Shown here one piece after another: positions 44,546 through 54,434 of a stretch of 64,000 bases of DNA. This stretch comes from Duganella sp. 1224 (GTDB lineage Bacteria; Pseudomonadota; Gammaproteobacteria; Burkholderiales; Burkholderiaceae_D). The stretch lies in contig NZ_JACBYS010000002.1 of the NCBI RefSeq assembly GCF_013408245.1, positions 744,001 through 808,000 of the forward strand, in the 5' to 3' direction. Every line of letters starts with the position of its first letter. Within the stretch, counting starts at the first letter, position 1. A model generated the notes under the pieces. That model saw nothing but the letters and a program-made list of their open reading frames with translations, was not told the origin of the DNA and made no database searches. Made by a program: the position numbers and the translations under genes.

Positions 44546-46729
44546 CTAGCGCAGCTGGCGCACATCGGCCGCCACCTGCGCCACCAGCGGCGCCCAGTCG
44601 CCGCGCTGCGCCTGGCGGTACAGCGTGGCCGTCGGATACCAGGGGCTGCTGGCGCCCTGCTCCAGCCAGCGCCATTCGAATGGCCTCTGCAGCATGATCC
44701 ACACCGGCAGCCCGAGCGCGCCGGCCAGGTGCGCCACGCTGGTGTCGACCGTGATCACCAGGTCCAGCACCGCGCACAAGGCGGCGGTGTCGGCGAAATC
44801 GTGCAGCTGATCGGCCACCTGCAACACCGGCAGCGTGTCGAGCAGGGCCTGGTCGCCCGGCCGCACATCCTTTTGCAGGCTGATGAAATCGCACGGCGCG
44901 TCAAACAGCGCCGCCAGCAGCGGCAGCGGCAGGCTGCGATTGCGGTCATTCTGGTTGTCCGCGCTGCCGCTCCAGGCCACGCCCACACGCGGCCGCGTGC
45001 GCGGCCCCAGCGCGGCGCGCCAGTGCGCCACCTTGTCCGCGTCCGGCGCCAGATACGGCGTGGCGGCCGGTATGCTGTCCAGCCGCGTGCCAAAGGCCAG
45101 CGGTAAACTCATCAACGGAATGTGATAGTCGAACGACGGCAGCGGCTTGCCCTTGGCCACGATGCGGCTGACGCCATCGAGGGTGCCCATCAAGGCCACC
45201 AGCGCCGGCCGCACCTCCAGGATCACCGTGGCGCCGCGCTGCGCCACCAGCGGCGCGTAGCGGCAGGCCTGGATGGCGTCGCCAAAGCCCTGCTCCGCGT
45301 GTAGCAGGATAGTCTTGCCGGCCAGCGGCTCACGCCCCGTCCACATGGGTTGGCGAAAATCGCGCTGCTTCTTGTGCAAGTCCAGCGTCTCCGCTTTCCA
45401 GCGGTATTCGTAATCGCGCCAGCCCTGCTGGTAATCGCCGCGGCGCAGATGCACCAGGCCGCGGTTCCAGCGCGCCAGCGCGTTGCCCGCATCGAGCGCA
45501 ATCGCGCGCTCGTAGTTGGCCATGGCCTGATCGGCCAGGCCAAGCTGGTCCTGCACGCTGCCAAGATTGGTGTAGCCAGCAGTGTTGTGCGGGGCCAGCC
45601 GCACCACCTGCTCGTAGCTGTGCAGCGCCTCGTCGTAGCGCCCCGCCGCGCGCAAAATGACGCCGCGCGTCAGGTGGAATTCCGCCGCGTCCCGCTTCAG
45701 CGCCACGGCGCGGTCAATGCTGGCCAACGCCGCGTCGCGCTGTGCGGCGGCGTTGAGCGCGCGCGCATGCAGCTGCCACAATGCGGCGTCGCCCTCATCC
45801 AGCCGCAACGCGGCGGCGACATGGCGCGCCGCCGCTGCCGCGCGTCCCTGCGCCAGCTGCTCTTCGCCGTGCCGGCGGTAGGCTGCCACCTGTTCGCGCC
45901 GCAGCTTATTGGCCGTGGCCTCGGCGCGTTGCGCGTCATCGCGGCGCTCCAGCTGGCGCAGCACGGCGGCGCGGCTGGCGTGGGCTTCGTGCCATTGCGG
46001 TTGCAGCGCCAGCGCCTGATCGTAGCAATACAGGGCGTCGGCCGGCTGGCCCGCCGTCGCCATCAACAGGCCAAGGTTGTGGTGGGCTTCGGCATATTCC
46101 GGCACCAGCGCCAGTGCCTGTTGCAGGCTTTGGGATGCGTCCTCCAGCCGTCCCAGCGCATGCAGCGCGACGCCGCGCAGATTGTGCGCCTCCACGTTCT
46201 GGGGATTGATGGCCAGCGCCTGCTCCGCGCTCTCCAGCGATGGGGCGTGTTGCCCCAGTTGGCGCAGCGCGGCAGCGCGCTGCTGCCACGCCTGGTCGTC
46301 GGCGTCGTTCAGCGTCAGCGCCTGCTCGAAGCTGTGCAGCGCATCCTGCGGCCGCGCCACGGCCAGCAGCACGGCGCCGCGATTGAACCAGGTGTCGGCA
46401 TCGGCCGCGTTCAGCGCCAGCGCGCGCTCGTAGCTGTCCAGCGCCTCCTCCAGCTGCTGCTGTTCCTTGAGCGCGTTACCGAGGTTGCTGTGCGCGGCCG
46501 CATCGTCCGGCGCCAGCGCCAGCACGGAACGGAAAAAGCCGGCCGCCATCTCGAAGTTCCCGGTCTGGAAGCCGACGATGCCGACGTGGTACAGCGCGTC
46601 GATGTGCTGCGGCGCCAGCTTGAGCGCCTGCTCGTAAGCTTGCATGGCCTGCGCCAGATCGCCCTGGCCATGGAATTGCAGGCCTTGAGCAAACAGCTGG
46701 TCGGCCTGGGAAGAATGTGGAGTGGTCAT
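44546..46729 (-). CDS. TPR-repeat protein with C-terminal GT9-like glycosyltransferase domain
   Basis: A 727-residue cytosolic protein. Residues about 5-450 are tandem 34-residue tetratricopeptide repeats (for example AMQAYEQALKLAPQHIDALY and NAADADTWFNRGAVLLAVAR). Residues about 465-727 resemble the heptosyltransferase/GT9 fold: KTILLHAEQGFGDAIQACRY, GVAWSGSADNQNDRNRSLPL and DLVITVDTSVAHLAGALG. Such fusions occur with protein or polysaccharide glycosylation, but no donor or acceptor can be named and no glycan cluster is adjacent. Its ATG overlaps the end of a doubtful small frame upstream. Confidence 0.85.
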   Translation of the reverse strand: MTTPHSSQADQLFAQGLQFHGQGDLAQAMQAYEQALKLAPQHIDALYHVGIVGFQTGNFEMAAGFFRSVLALAPDDAAAHSNLGNALKEQQQLEEALDSYERALALNAADADTWFNRGAVLLAVARPQDALHSFEQALTLNDADDQAWQQRAAALRQLGQHAPSLESAEQALAINPQNVEAHNLRGVALHALGRLEDASQSLQQALALVPEYAEAHHNLGLLMATAGQPADALYCYDQALALQPQWHEAHASRAAVLRQLERRDDAQRAEATANKLRREQVAAYRRHGEEQLAQGRAAAAARHVAAALRLDEGDAALWQLHARALNAAAQRDAALASIDRAVALKRDAAEFHLTRGVILRAAGRYDEALHSYEQVVRLAPHNTAGYTNLGSVQDQLGLADQAMANYERAIALDAGNALARWNRGLVHLRRGDYQQGWRDYEYRWKAETLDLHKKQRDFRQPMWTGREPLAGKTILLHAEQGFGDAIQACRYAPLVAQRGATVILEVRPALVALMGTLDGVSRIVAKGKPLPSFDYHIPLMSLPLAFGTRLDSIPAATPYLAPDADKVAHWRAALGPRTRPRVGVAWSGSADNQNDRNRSLPLPLLAALFDAPCDFISLQKDVRPGDQALLDTLPVLQVADQLHDFADTAALCAVLDLVITVDTSVAHLAGALGLPVWIMLQRPFEWRWLEQGASSPWYPTATLYRQAQRGDWAPLVAQVAADVRQLR

Positions 46730-47019
46730 GAAAAACTCAGGCCTGAAGGCGCTTCAGGCGGAAATAGAAGTAGTAAGGGGCGGTAACCTGCAGCGCGCGA
46801 TTCTGCGGCGGTGCGGATCACGATCCGGCGGGAGTCCCCGCGCGCCGGGCGCGGGCCCTTGTCGTTGAAGATGCGTCCTTCGGCGGTTTCGCCGGCAGCC
46901 ACGCTGCCGTGCACCGGCAGACAGCCCGGCAGCGATGGCAGGCCGCCAAAAATGAGCCAGTCACGCAGGGCGAGCATCGGGCGGACGCCGATTGATGGCA
47001 TGATGAAGGAGGATCTCAT
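46726..47019 (-). CDS. Doubtful 97-residue frame overlapping the TPR gene start
   Basis: The frame runs from ATG at 47019 to a TGA that overlaps the TPR-protein ATG (ATGA), which is how real coupled genes look. Its product (start MRSSFIMPSIGVRPMLALRD, end LLLLFPPEAPSGLSFS) matches nothing I know, and the AAGGA ahead of the ATG has no spacer. It may be a small coupled gene or chance. A second ATG seven codons in is equally possible. Confidence 0.3.
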   Translation of the reverse strand: MRSSFIMPSIGVRPMLALRDWLIFGGLPSLPGCLPVHGSVAAGETAEGRIFNDKGPRPARGDSRRIVIRTAAESRAAGYRPLLLLFPPEAPSGLSFS

Positions 47020-47083
47020 TCCTTCATCATGCGCCAGTTTGGCAAAAAAATCAAAGCCCGGTCGGGCGGCCCGGCCTGCGGCG
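46730..47083. other. Gap between the TPR gene and paaZ
   Basis: These 354 bases hold only the doubtful small frame (46726-47019) and the 13-bp hairpin at 46998-47032. Just after the paaZ stop, the minus strand has a GC-rich imperfect stem followed by TTTGATTTTTTT (about 47044-47068), a possible weak terminator for the paa operon. I see no RNA gene here. Confidence 0.5.
46998..47032. repeat. Perfect 13-bp stem-loop
   Basis: GCATGATGAAGGA (46998-47010) pairs with TCCTTCATCATGC (47020-47032) around nine bases. On the minus strand the right-hand copy covers the AAGGA and ATG of the doubtful frame, so folding would hide that translation start. It could be a terminator of paa read-through or a translational switch. 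Confidence 0.55.
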
Positions 47084-49132
47084 TCAGGCGCGCTTCATCA
47101 CCAGCGTCAGGATGTCGTAGCTGGCCACCAGCTCGTCGCGCTGGTTGGTGACCTGCACGTCCCACGCCACCACGCCCTGGCCAACGCCTTTGTCGTCGGT
47201 ACGGTTGCGGTCCACCTTGCGCTTGCAGGTCAGGCGCGCGCGGATGGTATCGCCGATCGCCACCGGCGCCACGAAGCGCAGGTTGTCGAGGCCATAATTG
47301 GCCAACACTGGCCCCGGCGCCGGCGACACGAACAGCCCGGCCGCCGCCGACAGCACAAAGTAGCCGTGCGCGATGCGCTGGCCAAACTGCGTATCTTTCG
47401 CCGCCACCTCGTCGAAGTGCATGTAGAAGTAATCGCCCGAGACGCCGCCGAAGTTGACGATGTCCGCCTCGCTGACCGTGCGGCGATGCGTGAGCAGCGA
47501 GTCGCCAATCGCCAGGTCTTCGAAGTATTTGCGGAACGGATGCAGGTCATGCTCCTGCACCGCCGCGCCCCGAACGTACTCGCCGGTGACGGCGGCCAGC
47601 ATGGTCGGCGATCCCTGCACGGCCGCGCGCTGGAGGAAATGACGCACCGCGCGAATGCCGCCCAATTCCTCGCCGCCGCCGGCGCGTCCCGGCCCGCCGT
47701 GCTTGAGCTGCGGCAGCGGCGAGCCGTGGCCGGTCGAATCCACCGCCGCTTCGCGATCCAGCACCAGCACGCGGCCATGCGAGGCGGCCGCCGTCGGCAC
47801 CGCATATGCCGCAATCGCCGGCTCCTTGGTCACCAGCGTCGACACCAGCGAACCCTTGCCGCGCGCGGCCAGCGCCAGCGCTTCGTCGATGCCGTTATAG
47901 CTGATGATGGTGCTGACCGGCCCAAACGCTTCAACATCATGCACCGCCTCGTTACGGTGGCCGTCGCGGCACAGCAGCAGCGTCGGCGCGAAGAAGGCGC
48001 CATCGGCCACGCCCTCGCCCACCGGCTTGAAGCCGTCGCGCGCGCTGAACAGCACCTCGTTGCCGCGCGCGAGCAGCTCGACCCGCTCGGCCACGTCGCG
48101 CTGCTGGTCGCGCGACGCCAGTGCGCCCATGCGTACGCCCTCCACCGACGGGTCGCCGACGCTGACCTTGGCCAGCCGCTCGCGCAGGCGGGTGCCTACC
48201 GCGTCCACCATCTGCTCCGGCACGATGATGCGGCGGATGGCAGTGCATTTCTGCCCCGCCTTACCGGTCATCTCGCGCGCCACCTCCTTGACGAACAGGT
48301 CGAACTCGGCATCGTCCGGCGTCACGTCCGGCGCCAGGATGGCGCAGTTGAGCGAGTCCGCCTCGGCGGTGAACGGCACCGAGTTGGCGATCAGGTTGCG
48401 GTTGACGCGCAGCCTGGCAGCGGTATCGGCGGAACCGGTAAAGGTCACCATGTCGGCGCCGCCCAGCCGATCCAGCAGATCGCCGGTGCTGCCGATGACC
48501 AGTTGCAGCGCGCCATGCGGCAGCAGGCCGGAGTCGTGCATCATGCGCACCAGCGCCTCGGTCAGGTAGCTGGTGGCGGTGGCCGGCTTGCCGATGCACG
48601 GCATGGCGGCCAGGAAGCTCGGCGCGAATTTCTCCAGCAGGCCCCAGATCGGGAAATTGAAGGCGTTGATGTGCACCGCCAGTCCGCCGCGCGGCACCAG
48701 GATGTGGGTGCCGGCGAAACCGCCGTTCTTCCCGAGCGCCATGGCCGGGCCTTCGTGCAGCACATTGGACGACGGCAGCTCGCGGCTGCCCATGCTGGCA
48801 TAGGCGAACAGCGTGCCGATGCCGCCTTCGATGTCGACCCAACTGTCGGCGCGGGTGGCGCCGGTCTGGTGCGAGATGGCGTACAGCGCCTCCTTGCGCT
48901 CCAGCAGATGCAGGGCCAGTGCCTTCAGGCGCGCGGCGCGCTGCTGGAAGTTCAGTTGCATCAGCGCCGGCACACCGGTCTTGCGGGCATAGGTGACCGC
49001 TTCGTCGAAGTCGATCTGGTCGGCGTGGGTGTGGTAGATGACGGCGTTGGTCAGGGCGCTGTGCAGCGGCGCGGCGGCCTCGCTGCCGATCCAGCGGCCG
49101 GCGATATAGCTTTGCAGAGTAGGTTGTGACAT
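47084..49132 (-). CDS. paaZ: Phenylacetate degradation bifunctional protein PaaZ
   Basis: A 682-residue fusion, the same size as E. coli PaaZ. Residues 1-520 are an aldehyde dehydrogenase with nucleophile Cys296 in [11 protein letters not shown] and a GSTGD/FTGS NAD-binding region. Residues about 530-682 are a MaoC-type hydratase ([15 protein letters not shown], then [13 protein letters not shown]). The hydratase opens oxepin-CoA and the dehydrogenase oxidises the resulting semialdehyde. It is the last gene of the paa run; the gap to paaY is 43 bases. Confidence 0.96.
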   Translation of the reverse strand: MSQPTLQSYIAGRWIGSEAAAPLHSALTNAVIYHTHADQIDFDEAVTYARKTGVPALMQLNFQQRAARLKALALHLLERKEALYAISHQTGATRADSWVDIEGGIGTLFAYASMGSRELPSSNVLHEGPAMALGKNGGFAGTHILVPRGGLAVHINAFNFPIWGLLEKFAPSFLAAMPCIGKPATATSYLTEALVRMMHDSGLLPHGALQLVIGSTGDLLDRLGGADMVTFTGSADTAARLRVNRNLIANSVPFTAEADSLNCAILAPDVTPDDAEFDLFVKEVAREMTGKAGQKCTAIRRIIVPEQMVDAVGTRLRERLAKVSVGDPSVEGVRMGALASRDQQRDVAERVELLARGNEVLFSARDGFKPVGEGVADGAFFAPTLLLCRDGHRNEAVHDVEAFGPVSTIISYNGIDEALALAARGKGSLVSTLVTKEPAIAAYAVPTAAASHGRVLVLDREAAVDSTGHGSPLPQLKHGGPGRAGGGEELGGIRAVRHFLQRAAVQGSPTMLAAVTGEYVRGAAVQEHDLHPFRKYFEDLAIGDSLLTHRRTVSEADIVNFGGVSGDYFYMHFDEVAAKDTQFGQRIAHGYFVLSAAAGLFVSPAPGPVLANYGLDNLRFVAPVAIGDTIRARLTCKRKVDRNRTDDKGVGQGVVAWDVQVTNQRDELVASYDILTLVMKRA

Positions 49133-49175
49133 GTGCGGTCTCCGTTGATATTGTGATTGCGGCTGGTGGCGCGTG

Positions 49176-49787
49176 CTATGCGCTGGCGTTCTTGTGCAGA
49201 TGCAGCGGCAGCGCGCTGTCCCATTCGACGCGTTTGCGGTCCGGCTCCGGCGCGGTCAGGGCCTCGGTTTCGCGCATGGTCCGCATCGAGCGCACGGCCA
49301 GTTCCTGATATTGCGCGGTGCCACCGGACTTCCAGGCGATTTCGTCATCGCGCAGTTCGCGCGCCACCTTGGCCGGGGAACCCATCGCCAGGCTGCGCGG
49401 CGGGATCTCCATGCCGGCGCGGACAAAGCTCATGGCGGCGACGATGCTGTCGGCACCCACCACCGCGTTGTCCATGATGACGCTGTTCATGCCCACCAGC
49501 GCGTTGCGGCCGATGCGGCAGCCGTGCAGCACGGCGCCGTGACCGATGTGGCCATCGCGCTCCACCACCGTGTCGCAGCCGGGGAAGCCGTGCATGACGC
49601 AGGTGTCCTGAAGGTTGGCGCCCTCCTCCAGAATGAGCCGCCCGAAGTCGCCGCGCAACGCGGCCAGCGGGCCGATATAACAGCGTGGGCCGACGATCAC
49701 GTCGCCGATCAACACCGCGCTCGGGTGGACGTAGGCGGTGGGGTCGACCACCGGCGTAACGCCATTAATTTCATAGACCTTGACCAT
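49176..49787 (-). CDS. paaY: Phenylacetate pathway thioesterase PaaY
   Basis: A 203-residue left-handed beta-helix protein with hexapeptide repeats ([20 protein letters not shown], then [20 protein letters not shown]) and gamma-carbonic-anhydrase-like His ligands. PaaY is a thioesterase that frees CoA from dead-end ring intermediates such as the 2-hydroxycycloheptatriene product and so prevents CoA trapping. It starts two bases after the thiolase gene. The ATG at 49787 ([14 protein letters not shown]) is the standard start. Confidence 0.93.
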   Translation of the reverse strand: MVKVYEINGVTPVVDPTAYVHPSAVLIGDVIVGPRCYIGPLAALRGDFGRLILEEGANLQDTCVMHGFPGCDTVVERDGHIGHGAVLHGCRIGRNALVGMNSVIMDNAVVGADSIVAAMSFVRAGMEIPPRSLAMGSPAKVARELRDDEIAWKSGGTAQYQELAVRSMRTMRETEALTAPEPDRKRVEWDSALPLHLHKNASA

Positions 49788-49789
49788 GC

Positions 49790-51004
49790 TCACACCCGTT
49801 CGATGACGACGGCGATGCCCTGCCCCACGCCGATGCACATGGTGCACAACGCGTAACGGCCGCCGGTGCGTTCCAGTTGATGCAGCGCCGCCAGCACCAG
49901 CCGCGCGCCGGACGCACCCAGCGGGTGGCCGATGGCGATGGCGCCGCCGTTGGGATTGACGTGCGGCGCGTCGTCGGCAAGGCCCAAGTCACGCGTCACT
50001 GCCAGCCCTTGCGCGGCAAACGCCTCGTTCAATTCGATGACATCCATGTCGGCAATACTGAGGCCCAGTTGCGCCAGCACCTTCTTCGACGCCGGTGCCG
50101 GACCGAAGCCCATGATGCGAGGCGCCAGCCCGGCGGTCGCCATGCCCAGCACGCGGGCGCGTTTGCGCAGGCCATACTGCTCGACGGCGGCGGAGGAGGC
50201 CAGCAGGATGGCGCAGGCGCCGTCATTGACGCCGGACGCGTTGCCGGCGGTGACCGTGCCATCCGGCCGCACCACGCCTTTCAGTTTGGCCAGCATCTCC
50301 AGCGTGGTGTCGGGGCGCGGGTGCTCGTCGGTGTCCACGACCTGCGGCGGCGCCGACGCGCGGCGCGCCTGCGGCAGGGTCACCGGCACGATCTCGTCGC
50401 GGAACACGCCGGCCGCGTGGGCGGCGGCCCAGCGCTGCTGGCTGCGCAATGCAAACGCGTCCTGGTCGGCGCGGCTGATGCCGAACTCCTGCGCCACGTT
50501 CTCCGCCGTCTCCGGCATCGAGTCGATGCCATGCGCCTCTTTCATGCGTGGATTGACGAAGCGCCAGCCGATGGTGGTGTCCTCGATCTTGGCGGCGCGC
50601 GAGAAGGCGCTGTCCGCCTTGCCCATGACGAACGGCGCGCGCGTCATGCTCTCCACGCCGCCGGCGATCACCAGTTGCGCCTCGCCCGACTTGATGGCGC
50701 GCGCCGCCATGCCCACCGCGTCCAGCGACGAGCCGCATAGGCGGTTGATGGTGCTGGCCGGGACGTCCACCGGCAGGCCGGCCAGCAGCGCTGCCATGCG
50801 GGCGACGTTGCGGTTATCCTCGCCAGCCTGGTTGGCGCAGCCGTAGTAGACGTCGTCCACGCGCGCCCAGTCGACGCCGGGATTGCGGGCGACCAGCGCG
50901 GCGATCGGCAACGCCGCCAGATCGTCGGTGCGCACGCCGGCCAGCGCGCCGCCATAGCGGCCGAACGGGGTGCGGATGGCGTCACAAATATAGGCTTCGT
51001 TCAC
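49790..51004 (-). CDS. paaJ: 3-oxoadipyl-CoA / 3-oxo-5,6-dehydrosuberyl-CoA thiolase
   Basis: A 404-residue thiolase. Active-site Cys90 is in [13 protein letters not shown], the His is in [12 protein letters not shown], and the second Cys is in [10 protein letters not shown]. It works twice in the paa pathway, cutting 3-oxo-5,6-dehydrosuberyl-CoA and then 3-oxoadipyl-CoA to succinyl-CoA and acetyl-CoA. The start codon is GTG at 51004, backed by a good AAGGAGA. It could equally be called PcaF-like on sequence alone; context decides for paaJ. Confidence 0.94.
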   Translation of the reverse strand: MNEAYICDAIRTPFGRYGGALAGVRTDDLAALPIAALVARNPGVDWARVDDVYYGCANQAGEDNRNVARMAALLAGLPVDVPASTINRLCGSSLDAVGMAARAIKSGEAQLVIAGGVESMTRAPFVMGKADSAFSRAAKIEDTTIGWRFVNPRMKEAHGIDSMPETAENVAQEFGISRADQDAFALRSQQRWAAAHAAGVFRDEIVPVTLPQARRASAPPQVVDTDEHPRPDTTLEMLAKLKGVVRPDGTVTAGNASGVNDGACAILLASSAAVEQYGLRKRARVLGMATAGLAPRIMGFGPAPASKKVLAQLGLSIADMDVIELNEAFAAQGLAVTRDLGLADDAPHVNPNGGAIAIGHPLGASGARLVLAALHQLERTGGRYALCTMCIGVGQGIAVVIERV

Positions 51005-51014
51005 GGTGTCTCCT

Positions 51015-52325
51015 TTAGTGTTTGGGGCGTTTGTCGACCACGCGACGCGCCTTGCCGGTCAGCGTGCGCTCGATGCCGTTGGGCGGCAGCGGCGTGACCC
51101 GTGTACTGACGCCAACGTTGGTCTTGATGCGCTGTTCCAGTTCGCGCCCCAGCGCCGCGGCGTCGCTGGCCGGGGTGTCCGGCCGCAGCTCGGCCAGCAC
51201 TTCCAGCTTGTCCAGGTGGCCGTCGCGCGTGACCACCAGCTGGTATTGCGGCGACAGTTGCGGCATCTTGCAGATCAATTCTTCGATCTGCGTGGGGAAT
51301 ACGTTGACGCCACGGATGATCAGCATGTCGTCCGAGCGGCCAGTGATCTTGCCGATGCGGCGCATGCTGCGCGACGTTGGCGGCAGCAGGCGCGTGAGGT
51401 CGCGCGTGCGGTAGCGGATGATGGGCAGCGCTTCCTTGCTCAGCGAAGTAAATACCAGTTCACCCTCTTCGCCGTCCGGCAGCACGTCACCGGTTTCGGG
51501 ATCGATGATCTCCGGGTAGAAGTGATCTTCCCAGATCACCGGGCCATCCTTGCTCTCGATGCACTCGCTGGCGACGCCGGGACCCATCACTTCCGACAGG
51601 CCGTAGATGTCGACGGCGTCGATGCCGGCGCGCTGCTGGATTTCGGCCCGCATGGCATCCGTCCACGGCTCGGCACCGAAGATGCCGACCTTGAGCGAGC
51701 TGGCGGCGGCGTCCAGGCCCTGGCGCTGGAATTCTTCGATGATGTTCAGCATGTAGGACGGCGTGACCATGATGATGGATGGCTTGAAGTCCTGGATCAG
51801 CTGCACCTGCTTTTCGGTCTGGCCGCCGGACATCGGCACCACCGTGCAGCCAAGCCGTTCGGCGCCATAGTGCGCGCCCAGGCCGCCGGTGAACAGGCCG
51901 TAGCCGTAGGAGATGTGCACCATGTCACCACGCCGGCCGCCGGCGGCGCGAATCGAACGCGCGACCACGTTGGCCCAGGTGTCGATGTCGTTCTGCGTAT
52001 AGCCGACCACGGTCGGCTTGCCGGTGGTGCCGCTCGACGCGTGCACCCGTGCCACGCGTTCCCGCGGCACGGCGAACAGGCCGAAGGGATAGTTATCGCG
52101 CAAATCCTTTTTGCTGGTGAAGGGGAATTTGGCGATGTCGGATAGCGTGCACAGGTCGTCCGGATGAACGCCGGCGGCGTCGAAGGCGGCGCGGTAGTGC
52201 GGCACGTTGTCGTACGCGTGCTTGAGCGACCATTGCATGCGCTGCAGCTGCAAGGCTTGCAGCTCGTCGCGGCTGGCGCGTTCAATTGGCTCCAGGTCGG
52301 ATGGCGCCGGGGTGCGTTGGACCAT
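51015..52325 (-). CDS. paaK: Phenylacetate-CoA ligase
   Basis: A 436-residue adenylate-forming enzyme making phenylacetyl-CoA, the first step of the pathway. The ATP loop SSGTTGKP is at 97-104, followed by VGYTQNDIDTWANVVAR. YGLSEVMGPGVASEC and the C-terminal hinge GRSDDMLIIRGVNVFPTQ are typical of PaaK. Length as in E. coli (437). It lies ten bases before the thiolase gene. Confidence 0.97.
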   Translation of the reverse strand: MVQRTPAPSDLEPIERASRDELQALQLQRMQWSLKHAYDNVPHYRAAFDAAGVHPDDLCTLSDIAKFPFTSKKDLRDNYPFGLFAVPRERVARVHASSGTTGKPTVVGYTQNDIDTWANVVARSIRAAGGRRGDMVHISYGYGLFTGGLGAHYGAERLGCTVVPMSGGQTEKQVQLIQDFKPSIIMVTPSYMLNIIEEFQRQGLDAAASSLKVGIFGAEPWTDAMRAEIQQRAGIDAVDIYGLSEVMGPGVASECIESKDGPVIWEDHFYPEIIDPETGDVLPDGEEGELVFTSLSKEALPIIRYRTRDLTRLLPPTSRSMRRIGKITGRSDDMLIIRGVNVFPTQIEELICKMPQLSPQYQLVVTRDGHLDKLEVLAELRPDTPASDAAALGRELEQRIKTNVGVSTRVTPLPPNGIERTLTGKARRVVDKRPKH

Positions 52326-52338
52326 CGATGTCTCCTCG

Positions 52339-52827
52339 TTATATGACTTCGCCGCTGATGCGGTGCGATTTACCCCGGAACAGGGCGATCGTGCGGCCGT
52401 CCTGATTGGTGACCTTGACGTCGTAGATGCCGGTCTTGCCGGCCAGCGTTTGCTCGCTGGCGGTGGCGGTCAGCACGTCGCCCTCGCGGCCTGGCGACAG
52501 GTAGTCGATGGTGCAGCCGGCGCCCACGGTGACCTGGTTATGGCTGTTGCAGGCGAAGGCGAAGGCACTGTCGGCCAGTGCGAAGATGAAGCCGCCGTGG
52601 CAGGTGGCATGACCATTCAGCATGTTGGCGCGCACCGGCATCGACATGCGCGCATAGCCGGGAGCGATGGTGTCCAGCGTCATGCCGAGCGATTGCGAGG
52701 CCGGGTCGCGCGCATACATCGTCGCGCCGACCGACTCGGCCAAAGCCTGTTCCGGCACGCACGCGTCAGACGATGACGCGCGAGGTTGCGCCGCGCCGGC
52801 GGCGAGGTTGTCGAGCGGTTTAGTCAT
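52339..52827 (-). CDS. paaI: Hydroxyphenylacetyl-CoA thioesterase PaaI
   Basis: A 162-residue hot-dog-fold thioesterase. NMLNGHATCHGGFIFALADS is the catalytic helix region of PaaI (Asp and Gly-rich contact), followed by GAGCTIDYLSPGREGDVL. It releases CoA from ring-hydroxylated side products. It has about 20 extra N-terminal residues compared with E. coli PaaI (140); its start overlaps the end of paaH by eight bases, and a later in-frame ATG (ATMYARDP) would shorten it. Confidence 0.92.
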   Translation of the reverse strand: MTKPLDNLAAGAAQPRASSSDACVPEQALAESVGATMYARDPASQSLGMTLDTIAPGYARMSMPVRANMLNGHATCHGGFIFALADSAFAFACNSHNQVTVGAGCTIDYLSPGREGDVLTATASEQTLAGKTGIYDVKVTNQDGRTIALFRGKSHRISGEVI

Positions 52828-54433
52828 GGAAGCGCCCTCCGCTCATCTGCTTGCGGCGCAACAGCGGCGACACGCGGTAGCGGTCCTCGCCATAGCTGGC
52901 GGCCAGGTTGGCCAGCACGCGCACCACATGTTCGATGCCGATGACGTCCGCCCAGGCCAGCGGGCCGCGCGGATAGTTGACGCCTTTCTTCATCGCGGTG
53001 TCGGCGGCGGCGGCGTTGCAGACGCCCTGGTTGACCGCGTCCGCCGCCTCGTTGGCCAGCATGGCGACGGTGCGCATCACGGCCATGCCGGGCACGTCGT
53101 CCAGCCGCGTGACGGTGAAGCCGGCCGCCTGCAGCAGGCCGACCACCGCGTTGTAAGCCGCCAGCGAGCACTGGTCTGCGCGGGCGACCGCAATGCGCCT
53201 GGCGCTGCCGTAGTCCAGCGCGAGGTCGAACAGCACCGTATCGTCGTGGTGGTTGTCGCACGCGCGCTGGGTGGCGCTGCGGCCATCGGTAAGGTAGATG
53301 GCGGCGCCGTTGCAGTGGAAGGCTGGCGCATCATCGTGGGCGCCGGCCGCGCGCATCGTCTCCGGCGTCTTGCGGTGCGTGATGTCAATGCCGGACGCGC
53401 GCAAGCGAGCCGCCAGCGCGTCCACCACCGTGCCAGCCACCGCATGCGCGGCGCTCCCCTGCTCGATCGTGTAGCTGACGTATTCCGGCTTGGGCTGCGC
53501 CGCCTCGGCATTGACCCAGGCCACAGCGGGCGCCTCCGCAGCACCTGCCGCCGCCGGCGACACGCCGTCGCCGTAGCGATAGACGCCGCGCCCCGTTTTA
53601 CGCCCAAGGAAGCCGGCGTTGACCATCTCTTGTTGCAGCACCGACGGCGTAAAGCGCGGATCGCCAAAATAAGCGTTGAAGACCGACTGCGTGACCGAGA
53701 AGTTGACGTCATGCCCGATCAGGTCCATCAGCTCGAAAGGCCCCATGCGGAAACCGCCGGCCTCGCGCAGCACGGCATCAATGGTAGCGGCATCGGCGGC
53801 CTGCTCGTTCAGCAAGCGCCAGCCCTCCGCATAAAACGGCCGCGCCACGCGGTTGACGATGAAGCCCGGCGTCGATTTGGCATGCACCGCCTGCTTGCCC
53901 CACGCGGAGGCGGTGTCGTACACGGTCTGCGCGACGGCAGCGTCGGTGGCCAGGCCGCTGACCACTTCGCACAACGCCATCAACGGCACCGGATTGAAGA
54001 AGTGCATGCCGGCCACGCGCTCCGGCACGCGCAGGCCGGCCGCAATCGCGGTGACGGAAATCGACGAGGTGTTGGTGGCCAGGATGCAGTCGTCGCCAAC
54101 GATGGCCTCCAGCTGCGCGAACAGTCCGCGCTTGGCCTCCAGGTTTTCGACGATGGCTTCCACCACCAGGCCCGCCTCGGCAACCTCCTCCAGCGCGGCC
54201 GCGGCATGCAGGCGGGCGATGGCGGCGGCGCAGGCCACGGCGTCCATGCGCTCTTTGGCGACCAGTTTGTTCAGCGCGGCCGCAATTTCGGCGATGGCCT
54301 TGGCGACAGCGTCTGGACGCGTGTCGAACAGGTGCACGGTATACCCGGCCACCGCCGCCACTTGCGCGATGCCCGCGCCCATGGCGCCGCTGCCGATGAC
54401 GGCGACCGCGCGGTCAGTGCTCAGGGCCGCCAT
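52820..54433 (-). CDS. paaH: 3-hydroxyadipyl-CoA dehydrogenase PaaH
   Basis: A 537-residue NAD-dependent 3-hydroxyacyl-CoA dehydrogenase. The Rossmann loop VIGSGAMGAGIAQVA is at about 12-26, and MHFFNPVPLMALCEVV and STPGFIVNRVARPFYAEG are the domain signatures. A second C-terminal 3HCDH-type segment (MKKGVNYPRGPLAWADVIG) completes the protein, with an intervening domain that makes it longer than E. coli PaaH (475). It oxidises 3-hydroxyadipyl-CoA. The gap to paaG is one base. Confidence 0.94.
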   Translation of the reverse strand: MAALSTDRAVAVIGSGAMGAGIAQVAAVAGYTVHLFDTRPDAVAKAIAEIAAALNKLVAKERMDAVACAAAIARLHAAAALEEVAEAGLVVEAIVENLEAKRGLFAQLEAIVGDDCILATNTSSISVTAIAAGLRVPERVAGMHFFNPVPLMALCEVVSGLATDAAVAQTVYDTASAWGKQAVHAKSTPGFIVNRVARPFYAEGWRLLNEQAADAATIDAVLREAGGFRMGPFELMDLIGHDVNFSVTQSVFNAYFGDPRFTPSVLQQEMVNAGFLGRKTGRGVYRYGDGVSPAAAGAAEAPAVAWVNAEAAQPKPEYVSYTIEQGSAAHAVAGTVVDALAARLRASGIDITHRKTPETMRAAGAHDDAPAFHCNGAAIYLTDGRSATQRACDNHHDDTVLFDLALDYGSARRIAVARADQCSLAAYNAVVGLLQAAGFTVTRLDDVPGMAVMRTVAMLANEAADAVNQGVCNAAAADTAMKKGVNYPRGPLAWADVIGIEHVVRVLANLAASYGEDRYRVSPLLRRKQMSGGRFHD

Positions 54434-54434
54434 C

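Noticed and set aside
46811-49129. Open frame of 772 codons antisense to paaZ
   Set aside because: paaZ on the other strand has both catalytic domains; this frame has no recognisable domain.
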